Assembly: GCA_013202595.1 (NCBI GenBank)
Contig: JABMPV010000383.1
Location: 1 to 16,627 of the forward strand
DNA length: 16,627 bases
Direction: 5' to 3'
From: a bacterium
GTDB lineage: Bacteria; Actinomycetota; Acidimicrobiia; Spongiisociales; UBA11373
Shown here one piece after another: positions 1 through 6,974 of the stretch (the stretch's first letter is position 1; every line of letters starts with the position of its first letter). The notes under the pieces were generated by a model. The model had not been told where the DNA came from, ran no database searches, and saw only the letters and a list, made by a program, of their open reading frames with translations. The position numbers were made by a program, and so were the translations under genes.

Positions 1-336
1 AATGGCAGGAACATCTGGCCGTGGATTGCGATCGACGACGAGATCAGGGCGATCGCCCATCTCCTCACCTCGAACCTGTCCGGCCCCGTCAATGTGACTG
101 CTCCAGATCCGGTTTCCAACAAGCGCTTTCTCAAAGCGGTCGGTTCGGCCCTGCGACGCCCGGTTCTACTGCCGATACCCCGGTTCGTCGTGTCGCTGCT
201 CCTCGGTCGGAGACTGGCGAAGGCGACGCTGTTCGACAGCCAGGACGTCCGTCCCGATGTCCTGGTGGCCGATGGCTTCGTGTTCCTGCACACCGACGTC
301 GAGACGGCAGTGGCCGACGCCCTGAAACCTCTTTGA
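1..336 (+). CDS. TIGR01777-type NAD-dependent epimerase (SDR39U1 family), C-terminal part
   Basis: Only the last 111 residues are in the window; the reading frame is open from base 1, so the gene starts upstream. The visible part reads WPWIAIDDEIRAIAHLL, then SGPVNVTAPDPVSNKRF, then RPVLLPIPRFVVSLLLG, and ends with a short domain containing DVRPDVLVADGF. This order (an 'I-DD' dimer/loop segment, the 'NVTAP-PV-N-F' turn, a helix rich in P and L, and the DUF1731-like C-terminal domain) is what I know from the TIGR01777 / YfcH-type extended short-chain dehydrogenases. The Rossmann nucleotide-binding half is outside the window, so cofactor and substrate cannot be judged. No cellular role is established for most of this family. 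The gene ends at TGA and is followed by a 161-base gap before the acyl-CoA dehydrogenase. Confidence 0.8.
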   Translation, partial: NGRNIWPWIAIDDEIRAIAHLLTSNLSGPVNVTAPDPVSNKRFLKAVGSALRRPVLLPIPRFVVSLLLGRRLAKATLFDSQDVRPDVLVADGFVFLHTDVETAVADALKPL

Positions 337-371
337 GCGGGCGGGGCAGCGCGGTCGGGCCGGGCCTGTGA

Positions 372-404
372 GTGATCGGTGGCCATCGAGGTGGGTCCGA
401 TCAC
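372..404. repeat. 8-bp inverted repeat between epimerase and acyl-CoA dehydrogenase
   Basis: GTGATCGG (372-379) is the exact reverse complement of CCGATCAC (397-404), with a 17-base loop. It lies 35 bases after the epimerase stop. It could be a transcription terminator without a U-tract or a regulatory dyad for the next gene. The rest of the 337-497 gap shows nothing else that is convincing. Confidence 0.3.
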
Positions 405-497
405 CGACGGCGGGACTCGATCGCCCGTCTCGTCAGGGAGGCGGTGTGGCATGATGTCGGCCGCGTCAGACCCCATGCCCGGAATCGGAGGGACGCC

Positions 498-1673
498 ATG
501 ACCGCCACAGACGCCGCCGTGCGAGTCGACCAACTGCTCGACCAATTGCTGGCCGAGCACGATCCGGCAGGTGACCCTCATGAGTTTCTGCGTGCCCGCT
601 TCGATCTGGGGCTCGCATGGGTCTGGTTCCCCGAGGGTCTCGGGGGACTCGGCTCCAGCCGGCGCCTCCAGGCAGTCGTAGAGCAGCGCCTCCGCGGGAT
701 CGGCGCCCCGGATCCAGCGTCGTTCAACGTTCTCGGCATCGGGATGGGCGCCCACGTGCTTCTGGCGCACGGCACCGAAGAGCAGCAGCGCCGCTGGCTT
801 CGCCCCATGTTCTCGGGCGAGGAGATCTGGTGCCAGATGTTCAGCGAGCCCGGGGCCGGTTCGGACGTCGCCTCCCTGGCATGCCGTGCCGCGCGTGACG
901 GAGACGAGTGGGTGGTCAATGGGCAGAAGGTCTGGACGACGCTCGCCCACGTGGCCAAGTGGGGGATGCTCGTCACGAGGACCGACCCCGATCTTCCCAA
1001 GCACGCGGGCATGTCGTACTTCATCGTCGACATGGAGGAGCCGGGTGTCGAGGTGCGGCCGCTGCGCCAGATCACCGGCGAGGCGGAGTTCAACGAGGTC
1101 TACTTCACCGACTCACGAGTGCCCGGCGACCAGCTGATCGGAGAGGTGGGGGAAGGGTGGCGGATCGCCATCACCACGCTGATGGCGGAGCGGGTGGCGA
1201 TCGGCGCCAACGTCCTTCCCAGGGGGTATGGCCCGATCGAGCATCTGATCGAGGCCTGGAGGCGGCACGGAGGTACCGGGGCAGATCGGGACAAGATGAT
1301 GTCGCTGTGGGTGGAGGCCGAGACGGCCAGGCTCACCAACATGAGGGCGGCTCAAGCTCGAGAGCGCGGCGTCCCCGGCCCGGAGGACTCGACGGGGAAG
1401 CTGGTGTACGCCGAGGTCAACAAGCGGATCTACGAGCACACCGTCGATCTCATCGGGGCCGAGGCCATGCTGTATGGGTCCTATGAGATGACCAGACCGG
1501 AGCAGTTCGCTCCGATCGAGGACCCGCGCAAGGCCTTTCTTCGCAGCAGAGGCAACTCGATCGAAGGCGGGACCACCGAGATCATGAAGAACATCCTCGG
1601 CGAGCGCGTGCTGGGGCTTCCCGGCGAGCCGAGGGTCGACAAGGACCTCCCCTGGAGCGAAGTCCCCCGCTGA
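498..1673 (+). CDS. Acyl-CoA dehydrogenase
   Basis: A 391-residue flavoprotein of normal family length, expected to oxidise an acyl-CoA thioester to the 2-enoyl-CoA with FAD and to pass electrons to ETF. The N-terminal helical domain is residues 1-110. WCQMFSEPGAGSDVASL (111-127) is the FAD/substrate signature of the family. The beta domain includes NGQKVWTT (141-148). The C-terminal helical domain ends with the second signature, NSIEGGTTEIMKNILGERVL (353-372). The exact catalytic base and chain-length preference cannot be read from sequence alone; the IEGGTTEI form resembles long- or branched-chain FadE-like enzymes common in actinobacteria. I chose ATG 498 because it follows a GGAGG-type site 5 bases away and removes a low-quality 42-residue upstream extension. 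There is no ETF or thiolase neighbour, so the pathway is unknown. Confidence 0.93.
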   Translation: MTATDAAVRVDQLLDQLLAEHDPAGDPHEFLRARFDLGLAWVWFPEGLGGLGSSRRLQAVVEQRLRGIGAPDPASFNVLGIGMGAHVLLAHGTEEQQRRWLRPMFSGEEIWCQMFSEPGAGSDVASLACRAARDGDEWVVNGQKVWTTLAHVAKWGMLVTRTDPDLPKHAGMSYFIVDMEEPGVEVRPLRQITGEAEFNEVYFTDSRVPGDQLIGEVGEGWRIAITTLMAERVAIGANVLPRGYGPIEHLIEAWRRHGGTGADRDKMMSLWVEAETARLTNMRAAQARERGVPGPEDSTGKLVYAEVNKRIYEHTVDLIGAEAMLYGSYEMTRPEQFAPIEDPRKAFLRSRGNSIEGGTTEIMKNILGERVLGLPGEPRVDKDLPWSEVPR

Positions 1674-1793
1674 GCCTCGCTTCGCTCGGCGCTGTCCGAC
1701 GTCCGCGGTCCGGTATCCGTGCCTCGTTTCGCTCGGCGCTGTCCGACGTCCGCGGTCCGGTATCCGTGCCTCGTTTCGCTCGGCGCTGTCCGA
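1674..1793. repeat. 47-bp direct tandem repeat, about 2.5 copies
   Basis: Units lie at 1674-1720 and 1721-1767, with a partial third copy at 1768-1793. The two full copies differ at one position seen (CTTCGC versus TTTCGC near the left end). The array starts on the base after the acyl-CoA dehydrogenase stop codon. Each unit has a left part GCCTCGTTTCGCTCGGCGCTG and a right part made of GTCCGNN-like heptamers. The length is not a multiple of three and no credible protein covers it. Confidence 0.9.
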
Positions 1794-1812
1794 TCTGGCC
1801 GATATTCGCACT

Positions 1813-1875
1813 GTCGGACGTCGGACGTCGGACGTCGGACGTCGGACTGCGGACGTCGGATCGCGGACTGCGGCA
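1813..1875. repeat. Heptamer tandem array (GTCGGAC)n, nine units
   Basis: Five exact GTCGGAC units (1813-1847) are followed by four degenerate ones (TGCGGAC, GTCGGAT, CGCGGAC, TGCGGCA) to 1875. The heptamer is the reverse complement of the GTCCGAC core inside the 47-bp repeat just upstream. GCGGACGTCGGA (1849-1860) is an exact 12-base inverted match to 1695-1706 and 1742-1753, so the two arrays could fold on each other as RNA or single-stranded DNA. Confidence 0.9.
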
Positions 1876-1887
1876 TTCCGAGGGTCC

Positions 1888-1917
1888 TTGTACCGCCCTC
1901 GTCGTCGTTCATAGAAT
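1888..1917 (+). promoter_or_regulatory. Candidate sigma-A-like promoter for the 98-aa protein
   Basis: TTGTAC (1888-1893), an 18-base spacer, then TAGAAT (1912-1917), which matches the -10 consensus at five of six bases. Transcription would begin near 1924, about 30 bases before the GTG start at 1954. The -35 match is weak. Confidence 0.4.
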
Positions 1918-1953
1918 CACATTGGCGTAATTCAGATCCGCCGGGGGATCCGG

Positions 1954-2250
1954 GTGCCGATAATCCGGGAAGGACAGTCTCGGAGGTCGTGGCGTCGCGA
2001 GGTCGCGCAGCTTCTGCTCGGCCGGGTCGACACCGACGAACAGGTGTTGTTCGTCAGCGATCATCCAGAGGCTCGATACGAGATGTTGAAAGTCGCGCAG
2101 TTGCTGCCCGGCGACATCATCGCGGAGATTTACGCCGACCCGATCGACCCCCATCGGACCTATCTCGAGCTCCGGTTGGCGCCCGCGCCGATCGAATTGG
2201 ATGCCGGTTTCCGGGTGGTCCACTCACCGAATCAGGCGGTTGGCGAGTAG
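1954..2250 (+). CDS. Conserved-looking small protein of unknown function, 98 aa
   Basis: I do not recognise this protein. The GTG start is preceded by GGGGGA about seven bases upstream, and the frame has high third-position GC and a natural composition, which supports coding. The protein starts with a basic segment (residues 5-16, several Arg), continues with a soluble region that includes EVAQLLLGRVDTDEQVLFVS and MLKVAQLLPGDIIAEIYAD, and ends with ELRLAPAPIELDAGFRVVHS. There is no signal peptide, membrane helix or cysteine pair. The predicted mixed helix/strand pattern suits a small globular domain. It lies alone between the repeat block and the convergent cupredoxin relic. The overlapping minus-strand frame is also open but has a less protein-like composition. 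Confidence 0.6.
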   Translation: MPIIREGQSRRSWRREVAQLLLGRVDTDEQVLFVSDHPEARYEMLKVAQLLPGDIIAEIYADPIDPHRTYLELRLAPAPIELDAGFRVVHSPNQAVGE

Positions 2251-2324
2251 CGGTCCCTGTGACAGAAGTGGGCCGAAAACCGCCCCCCTCGGCGATCTCC
2301 GGCCGATGATTCCTGCTGTCGAGA

Positions 2325-2426
2325 TCAGGGTTCGACGATCACGGCCCCAACCATCCACGGACGGGGGAGGCAGTAGTAGTCGAAATCTCCCGCCTCGGTG
2401 AAGGTGTGGACGAACGTGCGGCCAAC
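2325..2426 (-). pseudogene. Relic of a cupredoxin (plastocyanin-like) gene, C-terminal 33 codons only
   Basis: Read on the minus strand, the last 33 codons give FVHTFTEAGDFDYYCLPRPW followed by MVGAVIVEP and TGA. This is the closing strand pair of a type-1 copper cupredoxin, where families typically show a Y-x-Y-Y-C-x-P-H-P-x-M-x-G pattern. The copper-ligand cysteine is present, but the expected histidine is Arg (CLPRPWM). The rest of the domain is missing: 14 bases further upstream on the same strand is the end of the Rrf2 gene in another frame. No separate start with a ribosome site is visible. I infer a deletion remnant; a related functional protein may once have belonged to the respiratory locus. 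Confidence 0.6.
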
Positions 2427-2440
2427 AGGCGGGCATCCGA

Positions 2441-2836
2441 TCAGGCGTCGGCGACCGTCGAGCCGTCGAGTTCTGCGTACAGAGCCGAGCGAGCCGCCGA
2501 CCACGCGTTGTGCAGAGAGCAGGCGTCTGGTCCCGGGGCGCAGACGCCGCCCCGAAGCACGCAGAGCCCATCGTCGGGGACACCCTCGACGGCAGTGATC
2601 AACTCGAGCATCGTGATCTCGGCCGAATCTGCGGACAGTTCGTACCCACCGTTGCGGCCCGGTTCGGACTCCACCCATCCCGCTCTCACGAGATCGGCCA
2701 TCACCCTTGCGAGGAAATCGGGCGTGGTGCCGATCTCATCGGCGAGCTCGGGACGCTTGATACGGGTGCGGGTCGACTCGAGGTGGCGAATGGCTCGCAC
2801 GGCGAGATCGGTGCGCTTCGAGAGTTCGAGTTTCAT
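2441..2836 (-). CDS. Rrf2-family transcriptional regulator with three-Cys (probable Fe-S) site
   Basis: A 131-residue protein with the Rrf2 winged helix-turn-helix: the N-terminus has LSKRTDLAVRAIRHL, the recognition region includes LADEIGTTPDFLARVMADLV (31-50), and the wing includes GRNGGYELS (60-68). Cys92, Cys99 and Cys106 lie in the position where IscR, NsrR and RsrR carry their cluster ligands, but the spacing is C-x6-C-x6-C rather than the usual x5. It is divergent from the oxidase operon, so I infer that it controls that operon, probably in response to redox state, nitric oxide or iron-sulfur status. No strong ribosome site precedes the ATG, so translation may be weak or the transcript short-leadered. 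The family call is firm; the signal is not known. Confidence 0.88.
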   Translation of the reverse strand: MKLELSKRTDLAVRAIRHLESTRTRIKRPELADEIGTTPDFLARVMADLVRAGWVESEPGRNGGYELSADSAEITMLELITAVEGVPDDGLCVLRGGVCAPGPDACSLHNAWSAARSALYAELDGSTVADA

Positions 2837-2852
2837 GGGGGTGCCGATTCGT

Positions 2853-2867
2853 TGACTCGACGAGTCA
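2853..2867. promoter_or_regulatory. Perfect 15-bp palindrome, candidate Rrf2 operator
   Basis: TGACTCGACGAGTCA is a perfect 7-1-7 palindrome, 16 bases upstream of the rrf2 start codon and about 40 bases upstream of the candidate operon -35. On the minus strand a TACACT element (2872-2867) touches its edge and would serve as the rrf2 -10 box, so binding here would block rrf2 transcription. Operator identity is inferred from position and symmetry only. Confidence 0.5.
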
Positions 2868-2906
2868 GTGTATTCGATAGGGTGACAACGGTGGATCGGC
2901 GTCGAT

Positions 2907-2937
2907 TTGCCAAGGCCCCGGTTGGATGCTCTACACT
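2907..2937 (+). promoter_or_regulatory. Candidate promoter of the respiratory operon
   Basis: TACACT (2932-2937) is a good -10 candidate. TTGCCA (2907-2912) is a possible -35, but the 19-base spacer is longer than ideal. Transcription would start near 2944 and leave a leader of about 40 bases before the GTG at 2983, which has a strong AGGAGG site at 2970-2975. Confidence 0.35.
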
Positions 2938-2982
2938 CCCGACCCGACCGGACGTCGGAAACGACCGTGAGGAGGAAACAAA

Positions 2983-3135
2983 GTGACCGAGGACCGGGCT
3001 GATCACGACGTGGCCGTCGAGGTCGACCCCGATGAGGCCCATCCCCGCGGAGCGTTCTTTCTGACGCTCGGGTTCATCGGCCTGATCATCGTGGTGTGGG
3101 GATACTCCTACGCGATCTTGATCGGACGCGGGTGA
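2983..3135 (+). CDS. Cytochrome c oxidase ba3 subunit IIa-like small membrane protein, 50 aa
   Basis: A 50-residue protein starting at GTG with an ideal AGGAGG site seven bases upstream. The first 22 residues are acidic and soluble and end in HPRGAFF. They are followed by one hydrophobic helix (about residues 24-45, LTLGFIGLIIVVWGYSYAIL) and a short GRG tail. The P-[KR]-G-A start before a single helix and the terminal RG are the pattern of subunit IIa of ba3 oxidases (CbaD in Thermus), and the position directly before subunit II fits. In those enzymes the helix packs against subunit I in place of a missing helix of subunit II. It lies four bases before the next start, so it is translationally close to it. 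Too small for a certain homology claim, but context is strong. Confidence 0.75.
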   Translation: MTEDRADHDVAVEVDPDEAHPRGAFFLTLGFIGLIIVVWGYSYAILIGRG

Positions 3136-3139
3136 CTTC

Positions 3140-3610
3140 ATGCAGATAGACCGACTGGAACGGATCTTCCTGTTCCTCACCGTCACCTTGCTCGCAGGTG
3201 TGCTGATGGCCATCGTCTTGAGCGTGGTCCACGACGGCGCCGAGCTGCCGACCCAGGCAGGGCGGATCAATGTCGCCGAGGTCCGCGATACGGCGCCGTT
3301 CGACGCCCCTGGGGTCTACGAGACGGCACCCGGCAAGTACCAGGCCGTCATCATCGCCAAGGCCTGGGCGTTCGAGCCTGCAGAGATCCGCATCCCCGTC
3401 GGCGCCGAACTCACCTTCGTGGTGACCTCGATAGACGTGATCCACGGGTTCCAGGTGTGGGACACCAACGTCAACGCCATGGTCATCCCGGGTCAGATCA
3501 CCGAGGTCTCCAGGACATTCGACGAGGCCGGTGAGTACAACATCGTGTGTCACGAGTACTGCGGAATCGGGCACCACGGCATGTTCGGGAAGGTGGTGGT
3601 GAGCGGATGA
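3140..3610 (+). CDS. cbaB: Cytochrome c oxidase subunit II, ba3 type (CuA)
   Basis: A 156-residue protein with one N-terminal membrane helix (about 9-30) and a periplasmic-side cupredoxin domain. All CuA ligands are visible: His102 (VIHGFQ), Cys137, Glu139, Cys141, His145 and Met148 in the CHEYCGIGHHGM motif. The single helix and short length are typical of B-family (ba3) oxidases rather than the two-helix aa3 subunit II. It takes electrons from cytochrome c, probably one of the two cytochromes encoded downstream, and passes them to subunit I. The ATG start at 3140 follows the subunit IIa gene by four bases. Its stop overlaps the subunit I start as ATGA. Confidence 0.93.
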   Translation: MQIDRLERIFLFLTVTLLAGVLMAIVLSVVHDGAELPTQAGRINVAEVRDTAPFDAPGVYETAPGKYQAVIIAKAWAFEPAEIRIPVGAELTFVVTSIDVIHGFQVWDTNVNAMVIPGQITEVSRTFDEAGEYNIVCHEYCGIGHHGMFGKVVVSG

Positions 3611-5268
3611 CGACCGATACTCGCATCGATATCGCTCTGTCGGAGGTCGAGCTCTCGCAGCGCCGCTGGATCAAGTGGCACCTGTATCTCGGGTTCGTCG
3701 GCCTGCTGATCGGCACCCTGATGGGCGTCCTCCAGGCGTTGGAACGCCTCGACGTCAACCTGTACGACGAGGTCGGGTTGGAGTCCTACTACCAGGGCCT
3801 CACGCTGCATGGCGTGACGATGGCCCTGGTGTTCACGTTCGCCTTCGCCAACGCCTTCCTGTCGTTGACGGTCATCAGAGGCTTCGGCAGGCCACTGGCC
3901 AGCCATGCTCTGCTCGTCGGTTCGTTTGTCACAGCCGCTGCCGGTGTGGTGATGGCGGCAATCGCGATGCTCCTCAACCAGGCGACGGTGCTGTACACGC
4001 TGTATGCGCCACTGCAGGCGACCCCTCTGTTCTACATCGGCGCCGTGTTGCTGGTCATCTCGACCTGGATGACATCGGTCAACCAGTTGCTGACCCTCAA
4101 GGCGTGGCGCAAGAAGCACCCGGGGGAGCGGATTCCCCTGCTGTCCTACATCTCGATCATGACGTTCCTGATGTGGGACATCGCATCGGTCGGCCTGGCC
4201 GTCTCGGTGCTGGGGTTCCTCCTGCCTTGGGCATTCGGATGGGTGGGCGGGACCGACCCGTTGTTCACCAGGACCCTGTTCTGGTTCACCGGGCACCCGA
4301 TCGTGTACTTCTGGCTGCTGCCTGTGTACGTCTCGTGGTACATGATGGCCCCGGCGCGGGCGAGCGGGAAACTGTTCTCCGACGGTGTCGTGCGCGGCGT
4401 CTTCATCCTGTTCCTGCTGTTGTCCACGCCAGTCGGCTTGCACCACCAGTTCACCGACCCCGGTGTGCACGCCCACTTGAAGTTCATCCATGGCCTGTTG
4501 ACCCTAGGGGTGTTCTTCCCCTCGATGGTGACCGCATTCACCCTGGTCGCCGCTTTCGAGAACGGCGGGAAACGGCGCGGCGGCAAGGGCCTCATCGGGT
4601 GGATTCCCAAGCTGCCGTGGGGCGACGCGATCTGGACGGGCCAGGTGCTCGCCATGCTGGGGTTCACCCTCGGCGGTGCGACGGGTCTGATCAACGCCTC
4701 CTACACGGTGAACGTCGTCGTCCACAACACGGCGTTCATCCCCGGTCACTTCCATCTCACCGTCGGCACGGCAACGGCCCTGTCGATCATGGCGATCTCG
4801 TACTGGATGGTGCCGCACCTGACGGGCAGGCGCCTGTTCTCCAACAGACTGGCGCTCGCCCAGGTGTGGATGTGGTTTGGCGGCGTCCTGATGTTCTCGC
4901 GGGGCCTCATGGCCGCAGGGATCGACAATCAACCCAGGCGGATACCGGTGAACAGTGCCCCGTACGCCCAGGATTCATGGACGTCGTATGAGGTCCTGAC
5001 AGGAATCGGCGGGATCATCATGACGATCAGTGCGTTCCTGTTCTTCTACATCATCATCAGGACGGCGATGAATAAGGTGGCTGCGACCAGCGATGAGATG
5101 TCGTTCGAGATCTCCGAGACGATCAAGGGAGCGGAGGAGTCTCCGGCCATCCTCGACCGCCTCGGACTGTGGTTCGTCGCAGCGGTGGCCCTGGTCCTGC
5201 TTGCATATGTACCAGTACTGCTCAGCCAGGGGCTCAACCTGGACTCGCCCGGCTTCATATTGTTCTAG
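3607..5268 (+). CDS. cbaA: Cytochrome c oxidase subunit I, ba3 type
   Basis: A 553-residue haem-copper oxygen reductase subunit, the size expected of B-family enzymes. His68 (LTLHGVT) is the low-spin haem ligand. The CuB centre has His230 and Tyr234 (the cross-linked GHPIVYFW motif) plus His279 and His280 (LHHQFTDPG). His381 and His383 (PGHFHLTVG) are the high-spin and low-spin haem ligands. No D-channel motif of A-family enzymes is seen near the N-terminus, in keeping with a K-channel-only B-type oxidase. ATG 3607 overlaps the stop of subunit II by ATGA; an earlier in-frame start would overlap that gene much further. It reduces O2 to water and pumps protons in the cytoplasmic membrane. No subunit III is encoded here, as is usual for ba3. 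Confidence 0.96.
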   Translation: MTTDTRIDIALSEVELSQRRWIKWHLYLGFVGLLIGTLMGVLQALERLDVNLYDEVGLESYYQGLTLHGVTMALVFTFAFANAFLSLTVIRGFGRPLASHALLVGSFVTAAAGVVMAAIAMLLNQATVLYTLYAPLQATPLFYIGAVLLVISTWMTSVNQLLTLKAWRKKHPGERIPLLSYISIMTFLMWDIASVGLAVSVLGFLLPWAFGWVGGTDPLFTRTLFWFTGHPIVYFWLLPVYVSWYMMAPARASGKLFSDGVVRGVFILFLLLSTPVGLHHQFTDPGVHAHLKFIHGLLTLGVFFPSMVTAFTLVAAFENGGKRRGGKGLIGWIPKLPWGDAIWTGQVLAMLGFTLGGATGLINASYTVNVVVHNTAFIPGHFHLTVGTATALSIMAISYWMVPHLTGRRLFSNRLALAQVWMWFGGVLMFSRGLMAAGIDNQPRRIPVNSAPYAQDSWTSYEVLTGIGGIIMTISAFLFFYIIIRTAMNKVAATSDEMSFEISETIKGAEESPAILDRLGLWFVAAVALVLLAYVPVLLSQGLNLDSPGFILF

Positions 5269-5277
5269 GGAGGTGAC

Positions 5278-6117
5278 GTGACGGCTCGCATGAGCATCGA
5301 CAAGGGACCGGCGGCCATGGCATTGGCGGTTACCACCGCCGCTGCCCTGTTCGGCCTAGTGCTGCTGTCTGCAGGGCCCGCCTCCGCCCAGGAAGGCGAT
5401 GGCGGCGATCTATATCGGCAGAACTGCGCCGGCTGTCACCAGATCAGCGGGGCGGGGATCATCGGCACGTTCCCACCCCTGGTGGGCAACGAGCACGTCG
5501 ACGACCTCGATTACGTCATCGCCTCGATCATCGATGGGCGCACCGGGCCCATCGATGTCAATGGCACCGGCTACGACGGTGTGATGCCTTCGTTCGGGGG
5601 TTCGTTGACGGCCGGCGAGATCGAGGCAATCGCTCTCTACGTTCAGAACGACCTCGGCTCGAGCACCACAGCCACGACACTGCCACCGCCGGCGATCACC
5701 CCGCTGCCCGAGAACGCCATCATCGGCGAGCAGATGTTCCTCGGCCAGGTGCCGTTCGAAAACGGCGGCCCGGCCTGTGCTGCGTGCCATGCAGCGGGCG
5801 AACACGGCGATCTGGCCGCGCGCGATGCCGGATATGGCCCCGATCTCACCGACTCGTGGGGGCGGCTCGGCGGAGTCGACGCAGTGATCGAAGCCGTCAG
5901 AGCCCATCCGGGTGACCTGGCCGCGGTCTATGAGGACGATCCGCTCACGGTCGACGAAATAGGATCGGTTGCCTCCTTCCTCGAGAACGCTCCGAGCGGC
6001 GGACGAGCCGGAACCTTCGACGATCTCGTGCTGATCGCGGCCGCCGTCTTCGTGGTACTGATCGCCGCCACGGCGTTCATCGCAGCCAATCGCAAGGAAA
6101 GGGAGGACGGCAGGTGA
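5278..6117 (+). CDS. Di-haem membrane-anchored cytochrome c
   Basis: A 279-residue protein starting at GTG after a GGGAGGTGA site. It has a signal peptide (about 1-37, cut after ASA) and two cytochrome c domains: CAGCH at 50-54 with a likely distal Met103 (GVMPSFGG), and CAACH at 167-171. A Pro/Thr-rich linker (about 129-146) separates them. A C-terminal helix (about 249-270) anchors it, and the protein ends in basic residues in the cytoplasm. The second domain has no methionine after its haem motif, so its distal ligand must differ; His176 or His210 are candidates. It probably carries electrons between the bc-type complex and the oxidase encoded on either side. The start of the next gene overlaps its stop as GTGA. 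Confidence 0.9.
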   Translation: MTARMSIDKGPAAMALAVTTAAALFGLVLLSAGPASAQEGDGGDLYRQNCAGCHQISGAGIIGTFPPLVGNEHVDDLDYVIASIIDGRTGPIDVNGTGYDGVMPSFGGSLTAGEIEAIALYVQNDLGSSTTATTLPPPAITPLPENAIIGEQMFLGQVPFENGGPACAACHAAGEHGDLAARDAGYGPDLTDSWGRLGGVDAVIEAVRAHPGDLAAVYEDDPLTVDEIGSVASFLENAPSGGRAGTFDDLVLIAAAVFVVLIAATAFIAANRKEREDGR

Positions 6118-6974
6118 GTTCAGCAGACTTCCTCTTCGGTGGGCTCCCGATGGCCGTCGTTGCCTTCGCGGTGATCGGCACTCTTTTCCGCCTCTTCACC
6201 GATCCGATCCCGCTCGACTCTCACCCGAAGGCCGCCGCGGGGACCTGGGCGACCCTCTCCACCAGGTGGGGCCTCGCGATCGTCGCCGCCGTGTACGTGG
6301 TGGCCATGGCGAGGCCGGAGTGGATTCTCGGTTGGAATTCGTCTCCACTGCGGCTGTATCTCTTCGAGGGCTTCATGCTCGCCGTGTTCGCGTGGGCGCT
6401 GGTCGGGGTCCTGCTCCATCTGGTCCACTTCGCATCCGACGAAGATCGGTCCGCCATCTCCATCGGAGACGTCGTCGTGACCCTGGCGCTCGTGCTCTTC
6501 CTCACCGCCGCCATCCTGGCGATGCTGGCCGATCGCTGGGCGACCTCGTGGTCGGCCGGTATCGCAGCCCCCTGGCTCCACTCTCTGTTCGGCAACGATC
6601 CGAGGCCGGAGCTGATGGGTTCGCTGCCCGTCCTGGCCAGAGTCCACACGCTTGCCTTGTTCGGCGTCATCGCCGGCTTCCCCTTCTCGCGGTTCATGAT
6701 GTGGCTCGCCATACCTGCGAGGGCGGTCCACCGGCTCATCACCGGACTGGTCACGCCCACAGGTGAGTCCGGCTGGGGACAGTCCTGGGTGAGGGCGTTT
6801 GCGATCTTTCTCTACTTCACGGTCTTCACGGTGATCCTCCCCAACCAGGTGGTCAATCGCCTCGGCGGCGCATCCGACTTCCTGCGCGATGCAATCACCG
6901 GCGGTGTGTGGCTCGGCGCCCTCGGTGTCGGCCTGATCGGGCTCCGCTGGCTTCAGAAGACCTCGAGGATCTGA
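6114..6974 (+). CDS. NarI-like polytopic membrane protein, possible cytochrome b subunit
   Basis: A 286-residue protein with about seven hydrophobic helices (near 8-28, 51-68, 82-105, 118-139, 176-200, 228-247 and 262-281). ARVHTLALFGVIAGFPFSRF (175-194) resembles the NarI helix that carries haem ligands. The histidine that normally follows FPF-[ST]-[RK] is Met (195/196), while His178 is kept. His102 and His105 lie in another helix and His206 follows the FPF segment. It may hold one haem b, or fewer than NarI. GTG 6114 overlaps the stop of the preceding cytochrome and has AAGGGAGG upstream. Its stop overlaps the next ATG by one base, so the membrane protein and the flavoprotein are probably made as partners. 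The family assignment is tentative. Confidence 0.6.
   Translation: MSSADFLFGGLPMAVVAFAVIGTLFRLFTDPIPLDSHPKAAAGTWATLSTRWGLAIVAAVYVVAMARPEWILGWNSSPLRLYLFEGFMLAVFAWALVGVLLHLVHFASDEDRSAISIGDVVVTLALVLFLTAAILAMLADRWATSWSAGIAAPWLHSLFGNDPRPELMGSLPVLARVHTLALFGVIAGFPFSRFMMWLAIPARAVHRLITGLVTPTGESGWGQSWVRAFAIFLYFTVFTVILPNQVVNRLGGASDFLRDAITGGVWLGALGVGLIGLRWLQKTSRI

Noticed and set aside
1481..1912. Minus-strand frame through the 47-bp and heptamer repeats
   Set aside because: The product is a low-complexity repeat translation rich in Arg, Ser and Thr, and the unit lengths do not keep one frame.
3550..4491. Long minus-strand open frame opposite cytochrome oxidase subunit I
   Set aside because: It is rich in Arg, Gln, Asp and His in the way typical of the antisense of a membrane-protein gene at high GC; the plus strand encodes clear haem and CuB motifs.
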